A stretch of DNA of 48,307 nt from Acidobacteriota bacterium (GTDB taxonomy: Bacteria; Acidobacteriota; UBA890; WLXD01). Positions 1-7,838 of this stretch are shown piece after piece. Within the stretch, counting starts at the first letter, position 1. The number at the start of each line of letters is the position of its first letter. The notes under the pieces were generated by a model, which saw only the letters and a list, made by a program, of their open reading frames with translations, made no database searches and was not told the DNA's origin. The stretch lies in contig JAJCXT010000049.1 in assembly GCA_029263295.1 (NCBI GenBank), positions 1 to 48,307 of the forward strand, read 5' to 3'. Made by a program: the position numbers and the translations under genes.

Positions 1-697
1 CGGACGCATGCATCCGGCGCCGCAGACGGGCCAAGGGGAGCCACGACTTGGGTCGCCAGAACGCCTTCCACATGACCTGCCGTTGATCGAGGCTGCCGTC
101 CTGGGCGCGACAGTCCTCGAGAAAGTCGGGCAGCGTTTCGGCGGCATCGTCGCTGATCGCACGCGCCACCAGATACGGCAGGTTGTAGGCGATCGCCACG
201 CGCGCAAAGCAGGCCGATTCCATGTCCGCCGCCGCCGGCTGATCTCGCCAGGTCTTGCCCCATAGGATCTTCTTGCTCTCGGGCGTCGACAGAATCTCAT
301 CGACCGTGACAAGGCGCCCGAGTTCGTACTGCACGCTCATCTGCGCATCCTCGAGCCACTGCAGGTCGGGCCAGGCGAGGGTGCGATCACCCTCCATCAC
401 CTCGCTCGAGATGAGCAGGTCCCCGACGACCAGACCGTCCGACAGCGCACCAGCGATGCCAAGCGCAAGCACCCGCGTGGGCTCCAGCTTCTGGATGACG
501 CGGCGTATGCCGAGATCGGCGTTGCGCTTGCCGTCGCCGGTGGCGGCTACCGCCACCCGCACGCCGCCCAGATTCCCCACGTAGTAGCGGCGCGGCCCGT
601 CTTTGATCTCCTCGACATCCTCGAGGCGTTCACGGAGAGGGGCGACCTCTTCCTCCATCGCGGCTACGATGGCAATGAGTTCTGGGCGGTCTGGCAT
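1..697 (-). CDS. 5'-methylthioadenosine/S-adenosylhomocysteine nucleosidase-like protein (3' end outside window)
   Basis: The reading frame starts with ATG at 697 and stays open to the window edge, giving 232 residues without a stop, so the C-terminus is missing. It resembles the nucleoside phosphorylase/MTA-SAH nucleosidase superfamily, which hydrolyses the glycosidic bond of adenine nucleosides in the cytoplasm. Visible hallmarks are the N-terminal IVAAMEEEV motif holding the glutamate acid/base region, a GIAGAL...GLVVGDLL nucleoside-fold segment, an ADMESA motif (ribose-binding glutamate) and VARAISDDA, where the aspartate normally protonates adenine. The tail after the SDDA motif (KAFWRPKSWLPLARLRRRM) resembles the longer hopanoid-associated phosphorylase branch as much as classical MTAN, so the exact substrate is open. 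It diverges from the DUF1499 gene. No strong Shine-Dalgarno is visible; a weak -10-like TACCGT lies 7 nt before the ATG. Confidence 0.8.
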   Translation of the reverse strand, partial: MPDRPELIAIVAAMEEEVAPLRERLEDVEEIKDGPRRYYVGNLGGVRVAVAATGDGKRNADLGIRRVIQKLEPTRVLALGIAGALSDGLVVGDLLISSEVMEGDRTLAWPDLQWLEDAQMSVQYELGRLVTVDEILSTPESKKILWGKTWRDQPAAADMESACFARVAIAYNLPYLVARAISDDAAETLPDFLEDCRAQDGSLDQRQVMWKAFWRPKSWLPLARLRRRMHAS

Positions 698-742
698 AGA
701 CACTACGGTAGATCGTCAGTGCCTCTGAGGGAAAGCACCCCG

Positions 743-1447
743 ATGATTCAACTTCTTCTGTTCACGCCATTTCTGATGGCAGCGATGATGCTCGGCATCC
801 CGCTGCTGGTCTGGGCGGGGCTGATGTCACCACTGAGTGGCTTCGGTGCGGCGATGGGTGCCTGGGTCGTGGGCGCGGGGTCCGGCCTGTTGTCCGGCGT
901 GATTGGCGCCTTCAAGCCCGACGTGCGGCCACTGGCGTGGTGGGCGCTTGCTCTCGGAGCGGTGCTGGCCGGGGCGCTGTTTCTCGTCGCTTGGCAGGCG
1001 AATCTGGCGCCCATCCATGACATCAGCACTGATCTCGATGACCCACCGCAGTTCACGGTAGCGGCCACCCATCCTGACAATGCTGGCCGTGACCTCAGCT
1101 ACCCGCACGGTGATCCGGATTCGGCGGAGATTCAGCGCCGGTACTACCCGGACCTCGCTGAGAACCTCCCCGTTGGGTGCGACGTGGACCATCGAGAGTT
1201 CTGGGACCTCGCACTGGCCGCCGCCGAGACCATGGACTGGACCATCACCTCGGTGAACGCCGCCGACATGGTGATCGAGGCGGAAGCGACAAGCCGGATC
1301 TTCCGCTTCGTTGATGATGTCGTGATCCGCGTGCACAGCCCGAATGGCGGATGCGTCCATGTGGACGTGCGCTCGACATCACGCGTCGGTCGGAGTGACC
1401 TCGGCGCGAACGCCGCGCGCATCCGGAAGTTCTTCGGGAGCTGGTAG
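743..1447 (+). CDS. DUF1499 membrane protein
   Basis: A 234-residue protein with two or three hydrophobic segments in the first ~95 residues, followed by a soluble DUF1499 domain of unknown function. The domain is recognisable from an alternating pattern near the C-terminus: W-x-I-x-x-V-N-A, then IEAEATSRIFRFVDDVVIRV, then VDVRSTSRVGRSDLG-x-NA-x-RI-x-x-F, which is the family signature. I chose ATG 743 because a GAGGGA sequence lies about 11 nt upstream; an in-frame GTG at 719 would add eight residues but has no ribosome site. It is convergent with the FIST gene and divergent from the nucleosidase. No enzymatic function can be assigned from sequence. Confidence 0.85.
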   Translation: MIQLLLFTPFLMAAMMLGIPLLVWAGLMSPLSGFGAAMGAWVVGAGSGLLSGVIGAFKPDVRPLAWWALALGAVLAGALFLVAWQANLAPIHDISTDLDDPPQFTVAATHPDNAGRDLSYPHGDPDSAEIQRRYYPDLAENLPVGCDVDHREFWDLALAAAETMDWTITSVNAADMVIEAEATSRIFRFVDDVVIRVHSPNGGCVHVDVRSTSRVGRSDLGANAARIRKFFGSW

Positions 1448-1483
1448 CAAGGTCAGGCGACCGCCGTTGGTGGCCCGTAGCAG

Positions 1484-2683
1484 CTAGTCTTCCGGCTCGC
1501 TCTGGCGCCGCGGACGGAAGACGCCGATCGAGCTCGTGTAGCCGTGCAGGAAGGTGCGACTGTCGACCGGGCCGATCTCGCCGTTGCAGAAGAACCCCCC
1601 GATCGGTGTCGGCCCGAGATGACCCGCGATCATGCGCGAGTCGTGGTCCGGCTCGCCGTACAGCGTCTCGCCGCGACCCAGGCACGAGAACAGAAGGATG
1701 CCGGCCGGGGTCACAGGCTGCTCCGTCGTGTAGCGCTTCAACCAGCCCTCCAGATCCGTCGCCGACGTCAACGCGTCGCGCACATGGAACTGCATGACCT
1801 GCCCGGGGTGCACGACCTCGGCCACGGTCAAGGTGCCCGTCTCCGGATCGACGCCCACTACGTTGCGGATGAGAAAGTCGCCGTGCGAGTACTCCGATCG
1901 CCCCTCCGTCATCACCATGCCCACGAAGAGCGCACGGCGGAACAGGTCACGGTCTCCCGGGTCGAGTTCATGGAACAGCTCCGCCATCACCTCTGTGGGC
2001 CTGCGACCATCGAGCTCCAGGATGCGGTTGCGCACCGCACCCGTGACAAAGACGGGCGAACCCACCGGCCGGCACCCCTGCGCGACAATGGTATCCATGT
2101 CGATGTTGCCATCGAGTAGCACTCCGGCGGCGCCGTCTGGATATACGGAATCGCCTACAAACAGGGCGTTCTCGCCAGGTCGTGATGCGCCCGAGGCGAG
2201 CCCGCCGATCTTGGAGCTGTCGGGAAAAGCGTTGTCGAGAGAGCCCAGCAGACCGCCGGCATCGCAGCTGTAGGGATCGGGCATCAGAATGAACTGCGCC
2301 GGGTCCTTGCCAACGATGCCCAGTCGTTCGTACCAACCCTCCGGCCGCAGCGCGAGCGCATCGGCATCGGCGGGCTCCAGATGGAAAGGCTCGACCCTCA
2401 CGCCGGGCAACCACGCCGCTGTCAACGACAGCGCCGGACCGTATTCGACCTCGCGGCCGCCGCCGACAACCCCACCTCCCGAGCAACCCACGATCACCGA
2501 GTCCGGGAAGAACCGCCGCAGTTCACCGGGAACCGCCGGATAGTCCTCTTCATGGTGCGCCGAAACGAATACGAGCAGGAGATCAGCCGGCCGCCCGGCG
2601 AGTTGCTCGAGCACCTCCTGCGAGGCCTGGATGGTCGCGACTTCGAGGTCGGGTTCTTCGGATACGAACGATGCCCACTTCAT
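1484..2683 (-). CDS. FIST N/C-domain sensory protein (orphan)
   Basis: A 399-residue soluble protein made of FIST-N followed by FIST-C, domains proposed to bind small ligands such as amino acids and usually linked to chemotaxis or signalling output modules. Visible signatures are VGCSGGGVVGGG in the N-terminal half, LLLVFVSAHHEEDY near residue 45, LLFSCLGRG near 345, and the C-terminal GGFFCNGEIGPV...FLHGYTSSIG motif typical of FIST-C. There is no kinase, GGDEF or methyl-accepting domain in the protein or beside it, so its output partner is unknown. A longer frame starts at 2707, but I prefer ATG 2683: a TACACT -10-like element ends 6 nt before it, as in other apparently leaderless genes here, and this element would lie inside the longer version. 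Confidence 0.88.
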   Translation of the reverse strand: MKWASFVSEEPDLEVATIQASQEVLEQLAGRPADLLLVFVSAHHEEDYPAVPGELRRFFPDSVIVGCSGGGVVGGGREVEYGPALSLTAAWLPGVRVEPFHLEPADADALALRPEGWYERLGIVGKDPAQFILMPDPYSCDAGGLLGSLDNAFPDSSKIGGLASGASRPGENALFVGDSVYPDGAAGVLLDGNIDMDTIVAQGCRPVGSPVFVTGAVRNRILELDGRRPTEVMAELFHELDPGDRDLFRRALFVGMVMTEGRSEYSHGDFLIRNVVGVDPETGTLTVAEVVHPGQVMQFHVRDALTSATDLEGWLKRYTTEQPVTPAGILLFSCLGRGETLYGEPDHDSRMIAGHLGPTPIGGFFCNGEIGPVDSRTFLHGYTSSIGVFRPRRQSEPED

Positions 2684-2689
2684 GAAGCG

Positions 2690-2695
2690 AGTGTA
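2690..2695 (-). promoter_or_regulatory. -10-like element TACACT of a probable leaderless FIST transcript
   Basis: On the minus strand TACACT ends 6 nt before the ATG at 2683. This spacing places the expected transcription start at or within a base or two of the start codon. The same spacing occurs at four other genes in the window. No -35 was clear. Confidence 0.45.
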
Positions 2696-2776
2696 ACCCG
2701 CTCCCATGGTGCTAAGTCGGCCGTCGCAGCCGCGCGGGGGTTGACCGGCAACCGGCAGTCACGCAGGGGCACACGT

Positions 2777-2785
2777 TGCTACAAT
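2777..2785 (+). promoter_or_regulatory. extended -10 promoter TGCTACAAT for the sulfotransferase
   Basis: TGCTACAAT is a good extended -10 (TGnTATAAT-like). Transcription would begin near 2792, which rules out the overlapping ATG at 2784 as the start codon and leaves the downstream TTG at 2823 with a GGAGA ribosome site as the likely start. Confidence 0.5.
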
Positions 2786-2822
2786 GCGCGCACCGCTTTT
2801 TTTCGTCCGTGGGAGAAGTCTG

Positions 2823-3461
2823 TTGCTGAAGGTCTGGAAACGCGCCCAGCGGCGCCGTAAGTATGGCGAGCCCGTGATTGTTGTTTCGGGGCTACCGCGC
2901 TCGGGCACCTCGATGATGATGCGCATGCTCGACTCGGCCGGTCTCTCGATGATGACCGACCAGGAGCGCACCGCCGACGAGGACAACCCGAAGGGCTACT
3001 ACGAGTACGAGAGGGTCAAGGACCTCGAGAAAGAGTCCGACAAGAGCTGGGTTCGCGACGCGCGAGGCAAGGTACTGAAGGTCATCTCGCACCTCCTCAA
3101 AGACCTGCCCGACGAGAACTACTACCAGGTCATCTTCATGCGCCGTGACCTCGACGAAGTCGTCGCCTCACAGAACAAGATGCTCGAGCGGCGTGGCGAA
3201 GAGAACACGCTCGATGACAAGGCGACCAAGGACTACTACCTGCGCCACCTGGTGCAGGTTCGTTTTCTTGTCCGCAACCGCGCGCATATCGACCTGATCG
3301 AGGTCAACTATGGCGAGGCACTTGCCGAGCCCGAAGACTTCGTCCGCAAGGTCGACGCATTCCTCGATCACGAGCTGGACACTGCCGCCATGGCATCGGT
3401 CGTGGACAAGCAGCTGTACCGCAACCGCGGCCACAAGCTGCGGGCCGACGCCAGCTCGTAG
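2823..3461 (+). CDS. sulfotransferase family protein
   Basis: A 212-residue protein of the PAPS-dependent sulfotransferase fold (Sulfotransfer superfamily), which moves a sulfuryl group from PAPS to an acceptor. The 5'-phosphosulfate-binding loop is visible as VVSGLPRSGTSMMMRML near residues 20-36, and the 3'-phosphate region may be QVIFMRRDLDEVVASQNKM with Arg and Ser in typical positions. It is short for the family and has no signal peptide, so a cytoplasmic role is likely; the acceptor is unknown. The frame is open back to an ATG at 2784, but that codon overlaps the -10 element, whereas TTG 2823 has GGAGA 7 nt upstream, so TTG is preferred. Both flanking genes are unrelated. Confidence 0.8.
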   Translation: MLKVWKRAQRRRKYGEPVIVVSGLPRSGTSMMMRMLDSAGLSMMTDQERTADEDNPKGYYEYERVKDLEKESDKSWVRDARGKVLKVISHLLKDLPDENYYQVIFMRRDLDEVVASQNKMLERRGEENTLDDKATKDYYLRHLVQVRFLVRNRAHIDLIEVNYGEALAEPEDFVRKVDAFLDHELDTAAMASVVDKQLYRNRGHKLRADASS

Positions 3462-3500
3462 AACGGGCTGCTGGTCAGGATCGTGACACCGTCACGACAA

Positions 3501-3539
3501 CTCCGAACACCTCCGAACACTTTGTTCGCCGTGTGTTCG
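3501..3539. promoter_or_regulatory. tandem ctccgaacac decamers plus inverted copy, candidate operator
   Basis: The decamer ctccgaacac occurs twice in perfect tandem (3501-3510 and 3511-3520), and an inverted cgaacac/gtgttcg pair brackets 3514-3539. A third direct copy of the decamer lies at 3625-3634, just inside the next gene. A small gtgac/gtcac dyad sits at 3484-3496. Because the downstream protein begins with a Cro/C1-like helix-turn-helix, this array is a natural candidate for its own binding site; that link is inference. Confidence 0.45.
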
Positions 3540-3612
3540 ATCGGCCGCAAACCAGACCGCGTCGTAGTGCATCCTTCTTGTCAGACTGTCTCTCCTCGAC
3601 CTCTGACGAACC

Positions 3613-6600
3613 ATGCGCGTACGACTCCGAACACAGCATCTGACCGAGCTTCTGGCACGGAGTGCGCGTAGCCAGAACGCCTGGGCGATCCGAGTGGGAG
3701 TGTCGCGTGGGCACTGGTCGGACCTGGTCAACGGCAAACACCCGTACCCCTCACCGAAAACGCGCGAGCAGATGCTCGATGCCTTCGGGGTGCCGTTCGA
3801 AGAGCTGTTCGAGATCGAGTCGGCCAACACCGAACCCGACACTGCCCTGCAGGCCTCCCTCGCGCGGCGCTACATCATCGACCGGGTAATCGGCGAAGGC
3901 GCCATGGGCGTTGTCTATCTCGCCCGCGACATCCAGTTCGGCCGTCAGGTCGCCATCAAGATCGTCTTCCCCGAAGCCGTGGGCGGGCTTGATGAGCGCT
4001 TCGTCACCGAGGTTCGCAACACGGCGCGTCTGCAGCACCCCAATATCCTGCCGCTGTTCGACGCCGGCGAGGTCGACGGGTGTCCGTACTACGTAATGCC
4101 GTATGTCGCGGGAGGATCGCTCCGCGATCTGCTCGCGCGGCGGGGCGCACTGAATGTCAAAGATGCGCTACCGATCGTGCGCAGCATCGTCGCCGCACTC
4201 GACTACGCACACGGCCAGGAAGTACTGCACTGCGACGTGAAGCCGGAGAACGTGCTGCTGACCGGGGAACACGCCTACGTCGCCGACTTCGGCCTCTCCC
4301 GTGCCGTGCACCTGGAAGCTCTGCGTGAGTGGGGCCGCCCACCAGAAGTGGACATCGGCGCCGGCACCCCCGCGTACGTCAGCCCGGAACAGGCGCGCGC
4401 GCAGCTACATCTGGACCGCCGATCCGACGTCTACTCGCTGGCCTGTGTCGTATTCGAGATGCTGTCGGGACAAGCGCCGTTCAGCGGCGGCAGCACGACG
4501 GAGATCGTCAAGCGTCGTTTCGACAGCGTTCCGCCCGACCTCGGCCTCGTGGCACCGCGTGTGCCATCCGCGATCGTGTCGGTAATCGGCGCCGCCATGT
4601 CACCCGATCGCGAGCGGCGCCCGAACAATGCCCGGCAGTTCCTTGACCAACTCGAGCTCGCAGCGACCGCCAGTTCCGCACCCGCCGCCGGAGAAACCCG
4701 CACCGCGACGCGGGCCGCGCTGGCTGCGATCACTTCCTGGGCACTCACCCGTAACTCCACCCCCCGAGCGAGCCTGATGCAAAACCTGTTCGACGATCTC
4801 CGCTACTCGATGCGATCACTACGCCGGAAGCCATTGTTCGCCGTCGTGGCGATCATCACCCTCGCTCTGGGGATCGGTGCCAACGCCGCGATCTTTTCGG
4901 TCGTCAACGCCGTCATCCTGCGACCCTTGCCCTACCCGGACCCCGAACGCCTGGTGGTGATCAACTCGCAGTTCGAAGGCCGCACGTGCTGCCCGATTTC
5001 CACGCCGAACTTTCTGGATCTACGGGCCCAGGTGAGCCAGATCGATGACATGGTGGCCCAGGGCGGCGCCATGTTCGCGGTTTCGGGCAGCGGCGAGCCC
5101 GTCCGCATGAGCGGTCTGTACGTGACCCAGGGGTACTTCGAGATGCTGGGCGCCTTACCGCAGGCTGGCCGGCTGATTGGCCCGGCAGAGGACCAGTTCG
5201 GCAGCGAACCCGTGGTGGTGATCTCCGACCGTCTCTGGCGCGATCGCTACGCTGGCGACCCCGGTGTGGTCGGCCAAGCGATCACCATCGATTCGGTCCC
5301 TCACGCCATCATCGGTGTCGCTCCGCGAGACTTCCGCGAGGGCCGCGCGACCCAGCTGTATGTGCCTTTCGCCTGGGACACCGACAACCTGCCAGGACGT
5401 AATTCGAATTCGAACGCCACGCTCGCGAGGCTTGCTCCAGGGGCAACGCCCGAGAGCGCTCTCGCCGAACTTCGAACGTTGTACGCCGCGATCATCGAAA
5501 TGTACCCGGACGAGATCAGCAACGAGGGCATCGATGTCACGCCTCTCACCGAGACGACAGTGCGAGCGGGAGACCGCGCTCCGTTGTTCATGCTGTGGGG
5601 TGCGGTGGGCATGGTGCTCCTCGTGGCCTGCGCCAACGTTGTGAACCTGATGCTCGCCCGCGCGGAGTCTCGCCATCGGGAGCTCGCGGTGCGGTCGGCG
5701 CTTGGCGCCACGCGCGGCCAGATTCTGCGGCACTTCCTTACTGAATCGCTTGCGATCTCACTGCTAGGCGGCGCCGTCGGCGTACTGTGCGCCTACGGCG
5801 GCCTACAACTGCTGCTCGACGCGTTCGCCGACGCCATTCCGCGGTCTGGCGGCGTGAGCATCGACACGTCCGTGTTGCTGTTCAGCCTCCTGATCTCCGT
5901 TGGCACGGGCATCGCCGTGGGTCTGTTCCCGGCGCTGTGGCATCGATCGGGTGATCTCGCCACTGCGCTCACGGAGAGCACACGCGGCCAGGTGGGCGGA
6001 CAGCGTCGACTGCGCGAGGGCCTCGTCGTTCTCGAGGTCGCGATGGCACTGATTCTCGTCATCGGCGCGGGTCTGATGCTCAAGAGCTTCTGGCGCCTGA
6101 GTCAGGTGGATGTCGGCGTGGACCCGGGCCGTCTAGTCACTGCGCGCGTCTCGTTGCCGCAGGCGCGCTACCCCGAGGCGGTCGACCGTATCGGCTTTTA
6201 CGATGCGCTCACCCAGCGCCTGCGGCGGCTACCGGCCATCGAGGAAGTGGGACTCGCCAGCAACGTGCCTTTCGACGGCAGCCACAGCAACTTCAGCCGT
6301 ATCTGGCCAGTCACCGATCCCGACACCACGGCCACCTTCGTCGAAGCCCGCGTGGCCGATACCGGCTTCTTCGACACTCTCGGCCTTCGGATCCGTCTGG
6401 GGCGCGGTTTCGAGTCCACGGATGTCTCCGATGGACCTGGCGTGGTGCTGGTCAACGATGAACTGGTACGTCAGTTGTTCGCCGATACCAGCCCGGTCGG
6501 CGAGTTCATCACGGGAGCCGTGAACAACGACGGCTGGGAGATCGTTGGTGTCGTGGAAGACATCCTCGAGCATGGTCCCGACCAGGTGGTGCCCCCGACC

Positions 6601-7170
6601 ATCTACTTCGCGTACACGCAGGCGGGTCAATCGAGCCTCGCGCTCACGATTCGCGCCAGCGGCGATCCTCTCGACACGATTCCCGAGATCCGGCGGATCG
6701 TGACGGAACTGGATGCCGACCTGCCGGTGTACGGCGTGAACCGTTTCGACGAGTTGATCTCAGGCAGCCAGGGTGGCCGGAGATTCACGATGTCGCTGCT
6801 GCTGGTGTTCGCCGGTGTGGCGCTAGCCCTCGGAGCGATCGGAATCTACGGGATGATGGCCTATAGCGTGGAGTGCCGCACTCGCGAAATCGGTCTACGA
6901 CAGGCTCTCGGCGCCACCCGCCGCTCGGTGCTGACAATGGTGATATCGCAGGGCACGCGGACGACGCTGGTCGGTGTTGTGCTGGGGGTTGTCGGCGCCT
7001 ACTTCCTACGTCAGACGCTCAGCAATCTGCTGTTCGAGGTCGGTGGCTTCGACATGGTCACGTACGCTGCGGTCGCCGGGATTCTCATTCTCGTCGCGAC
7101 GGTGGCCTGCTACGTCCCCGCGCGCAGGGCGGCGGCGGTCGATCCGATGGACGCGCTGCGACAGGATTGA
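3613..7170 (+). CDS. HTH - Ser/Thr protein kinase - ADOP/MacB-type permease triple fusion
   Basis: A single uninterrupted 1185-residue frame with three modules. Residues ~8-69 look like a Cro/C1-type helix-turn-helix (AIRVGVSRGHWSDLVNGKHP). Residues ~85-350 are a Hanks-type kinase: GEGAMG glycine loop at 94-99, catalytic Lys116, HCD catalytic loop at 206-208 (non-RD: Cys instead of Arg), DFG at 225-227 and SPE at 257-259. From ~390 to the end is a complete duplicated FtsX/MacB-like permease: LRRKPLFAVVAIITLALGIG near 403-422, a second copy of the MacB core in the C-terminal half, and the PARRAAAVDPMDAL terminus. The kinase precedes the first membrane segment, so it should be cytoplasmic, where the HTH could reach DNA only if the protein sits at the membrane. 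No ABC ATPase gene is nearby. Such permeases are called acidobacterial duplicated orphan permeases; the kinase/HTH fusion is unusual. No Shine-Dalgarno is visible before ATG 3613. Substrate and phosphorylation targets are unknown. Confidence 0.88.
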   Translation: MRVRLRTQHLTELLARSARSQNAWAIRVGVSRGHWSDLVNGKHPYPSPKTREQMLDAFGVPFEELFEIESANTEPDTALQASLARRYIIDRVIGEGAMGVVYLARDIQFGRQVAIKIVFPEAVGGLDERFVTEVRNTARLQHPNILPLFDAGEVDGCPYYVMPYVAGGSLRDLLARRGALNVKDALPIVRSIVAALDYAHGQEVLHCDVKPENVLLTGEHAYVADFGLSRAVHLEALREWGRPPEVDIGAGTPAYVSPEQARAQLHLDRRSDVYSLACVVFEMLSGQAPFSGGSTTEIVKRRFDSVPPDLGLVAPRVPSAIVSVIGAAMSPDRERRPNNARQFLDQLELAATASSAPAAGETRTATRAALAAITSWALTRNSTPRASLMQNLFDDLRYSMRSLRRKPLFAVVAIITLALGIGANAAIFSVVNAVILRPLPYPDPERLVVINSQFEGRTCCPISTPNFLDLRAQVSQIDDMVAQGGAMFAVSGSGEPVRMSGLYVTQGYFEMLGALPQAGRLIGPAEDQFGSEPVVVISDRLWRDRYAGDPGVVGQAITIDSVPHAIIGVAPRDFREGRATQLYVPFAWDTDNLPGRNSNSNATLARLAPGATPESALAELRTLYAAIIEMYPDEISNEGIDVTPLTETTVRAGDRAPLFMLWGAVGMVLLVACANVVNLMLARAESRHRELAVRSALGATRGQILRHFLTESLAISLLGGAVGVLCAYGGLQLLLDAFADAIPRSGGVSIDTSVLLFSLLISVGTGIAVGLFPALWHRSGDLATALTESTRGQVGGQRRLREGLVVLEVAMALILVIGAGLMLKSFWRLSQVDVGVDPGRLVTARVSLPQARYPEAVDRIGFYDALTQRLRRLPAIEEVGLASNVPFDGSHSNFSRIWPVTDPDTTATFVEARVADTGFFDTLGLRIRLGRGFESTDVSDGPGVVLVNDELVRQLFADTSPVGEFITGAVNNDGWEIVGVVEDILEHGPDQVVPPTIYFAYTQAGQSSLALTIRASGDPLDTIPEIRRIVTELDADLPVYGVNRFDELISGSQGGRRFTMSLLLVFAGVALALGAIGIYGMMAYSVECRTREIGLRQALGATRRSVLTMVISQGTRTTLVGVVLGVVGAYFLRQTLSNLLFEVGGFDMVTYAAVAGILILVATVACYVPARRAAAVDPMDALRQD

Positions 7171-7192
7171 AGCCAGCTCGGCCCCGGATGCG

Positions 7193-7795
7193 CTATTCCG
7201 CTTCGGATCGCGGACGGCACAGCCAGATCGTCATGCCAATCATCGCCACCAGCGTCACAACCGTCACGGCGAGCGTCAGCGTCTGACCGCCCAGGTTGGT
7301 CAGGAGCGCGCCAAGACCGGCCCCGGTGGTGGTGAACACAATGGCGCCGGGTAGGATCCCCACCGCGGTGGTCCAGACGAACGTGCTGCGCCGCATCCGC
7401 GTCAGACCGGCGGCCCAGTTGATGGCAGTGAATGCGACCGTCGGCAGAAGGCGCAGCCCGAGCAACAGGGGCCAGCCGGCGTTTGTGCACAACCCATCGG
7501 CGCGACTCACGATGGCCTCAGGCAGGACACGCTCGGTGACCGGCCGCCCGAAACGACGGGCCAGCTCGAAACTGATCTGTGCCCCTACCAGCGCGCTCAC
7601 CCAGGTGACCAACGTGCCCCAGATCGGGCCGAATACCATCCCATTCAGCATGGCCGGAATCTCAGCAGGGATCGGGAGCACCGCCACCATTACGGTGAAC
7701 AGCGGCGCGAAGGCGTAGACGGCCGGCCCGGAGGCCTCGACCCATGCAGCCATTGTCTCGATCATCAGGTTCGCACCGGGGATTCCTGCTCTCAT
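7193..7795 (-). CDS. VTT-domain (TVP38/TMEM64, DedA-like) membrane protein
   Basis: A 200-residue integral membrane protein with about five hydrophobic segments and the VTT/SNARE-associated signature: PIPAEIPAMLNGMVFGPIWGTL around residues 40-62, then GAQISFELARRFGRP, then LLLGLRLLPTVAFTAINWAAGLTRM. The F/G-R-x3-P-x-x-N pattern and the E-x3-R-x-F-G-R pattern are shared with DedA-type proteins, which are implicated in lipid scrambling and envelope homeostasis. It is convergent with the kinase-permease gene (22 nt gap) and divergent from the HAD gene. ATG 7795 overlaps a TGCTAAAC -10-like sequence, so a start at ATG 7765 is also possible. Confidence 0.82.
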   Translation of the reverse strand: MRAGIPGANLMIETMAAWVEASGPAVYAFAPLFTVMVAVLPIPAEIPAMLNGMVFGPIWGTLVTWVSALVGAQISFELARRFGRPVTERVLPEAIVSRADGLCTNAGWPLLLGLRLLPTVAFTAINWAAGLTRMRRSTFVWTTAVGILPGAIVFTTTGAGLGALLTNLGGQTLTLAVTVVTLVAMIGMTIWLCRPRSEAE

Positions 7796-7826
7796 GTTTA
7801 GCAGATCGGATCGCGAGGCACCATGC

Positions 7827-7832
7827 TACGCT
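7827..7832 (+). promoter_or_regulatory. -10-like element TACGCT of a probable leaderless HAD transcript
   Basis: TGCTACGCT is an extended -10-like element whose hexamer ends exactly 6 nt before the ATG at 7839. No Shine-Dalgarno lies between them, which suggests a leaderless mRNA. Confidence 0.45.
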
Positions 7833-7838
7833 GCCGAC

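Noticed and set aside
2784..2786. ATG as the start of the sulfotransferase
   Set aside because: It overlaps the TGCTACAAT -10 element and has no ribosome site; TTG 2823 has GGAGA 7 nt upstream.
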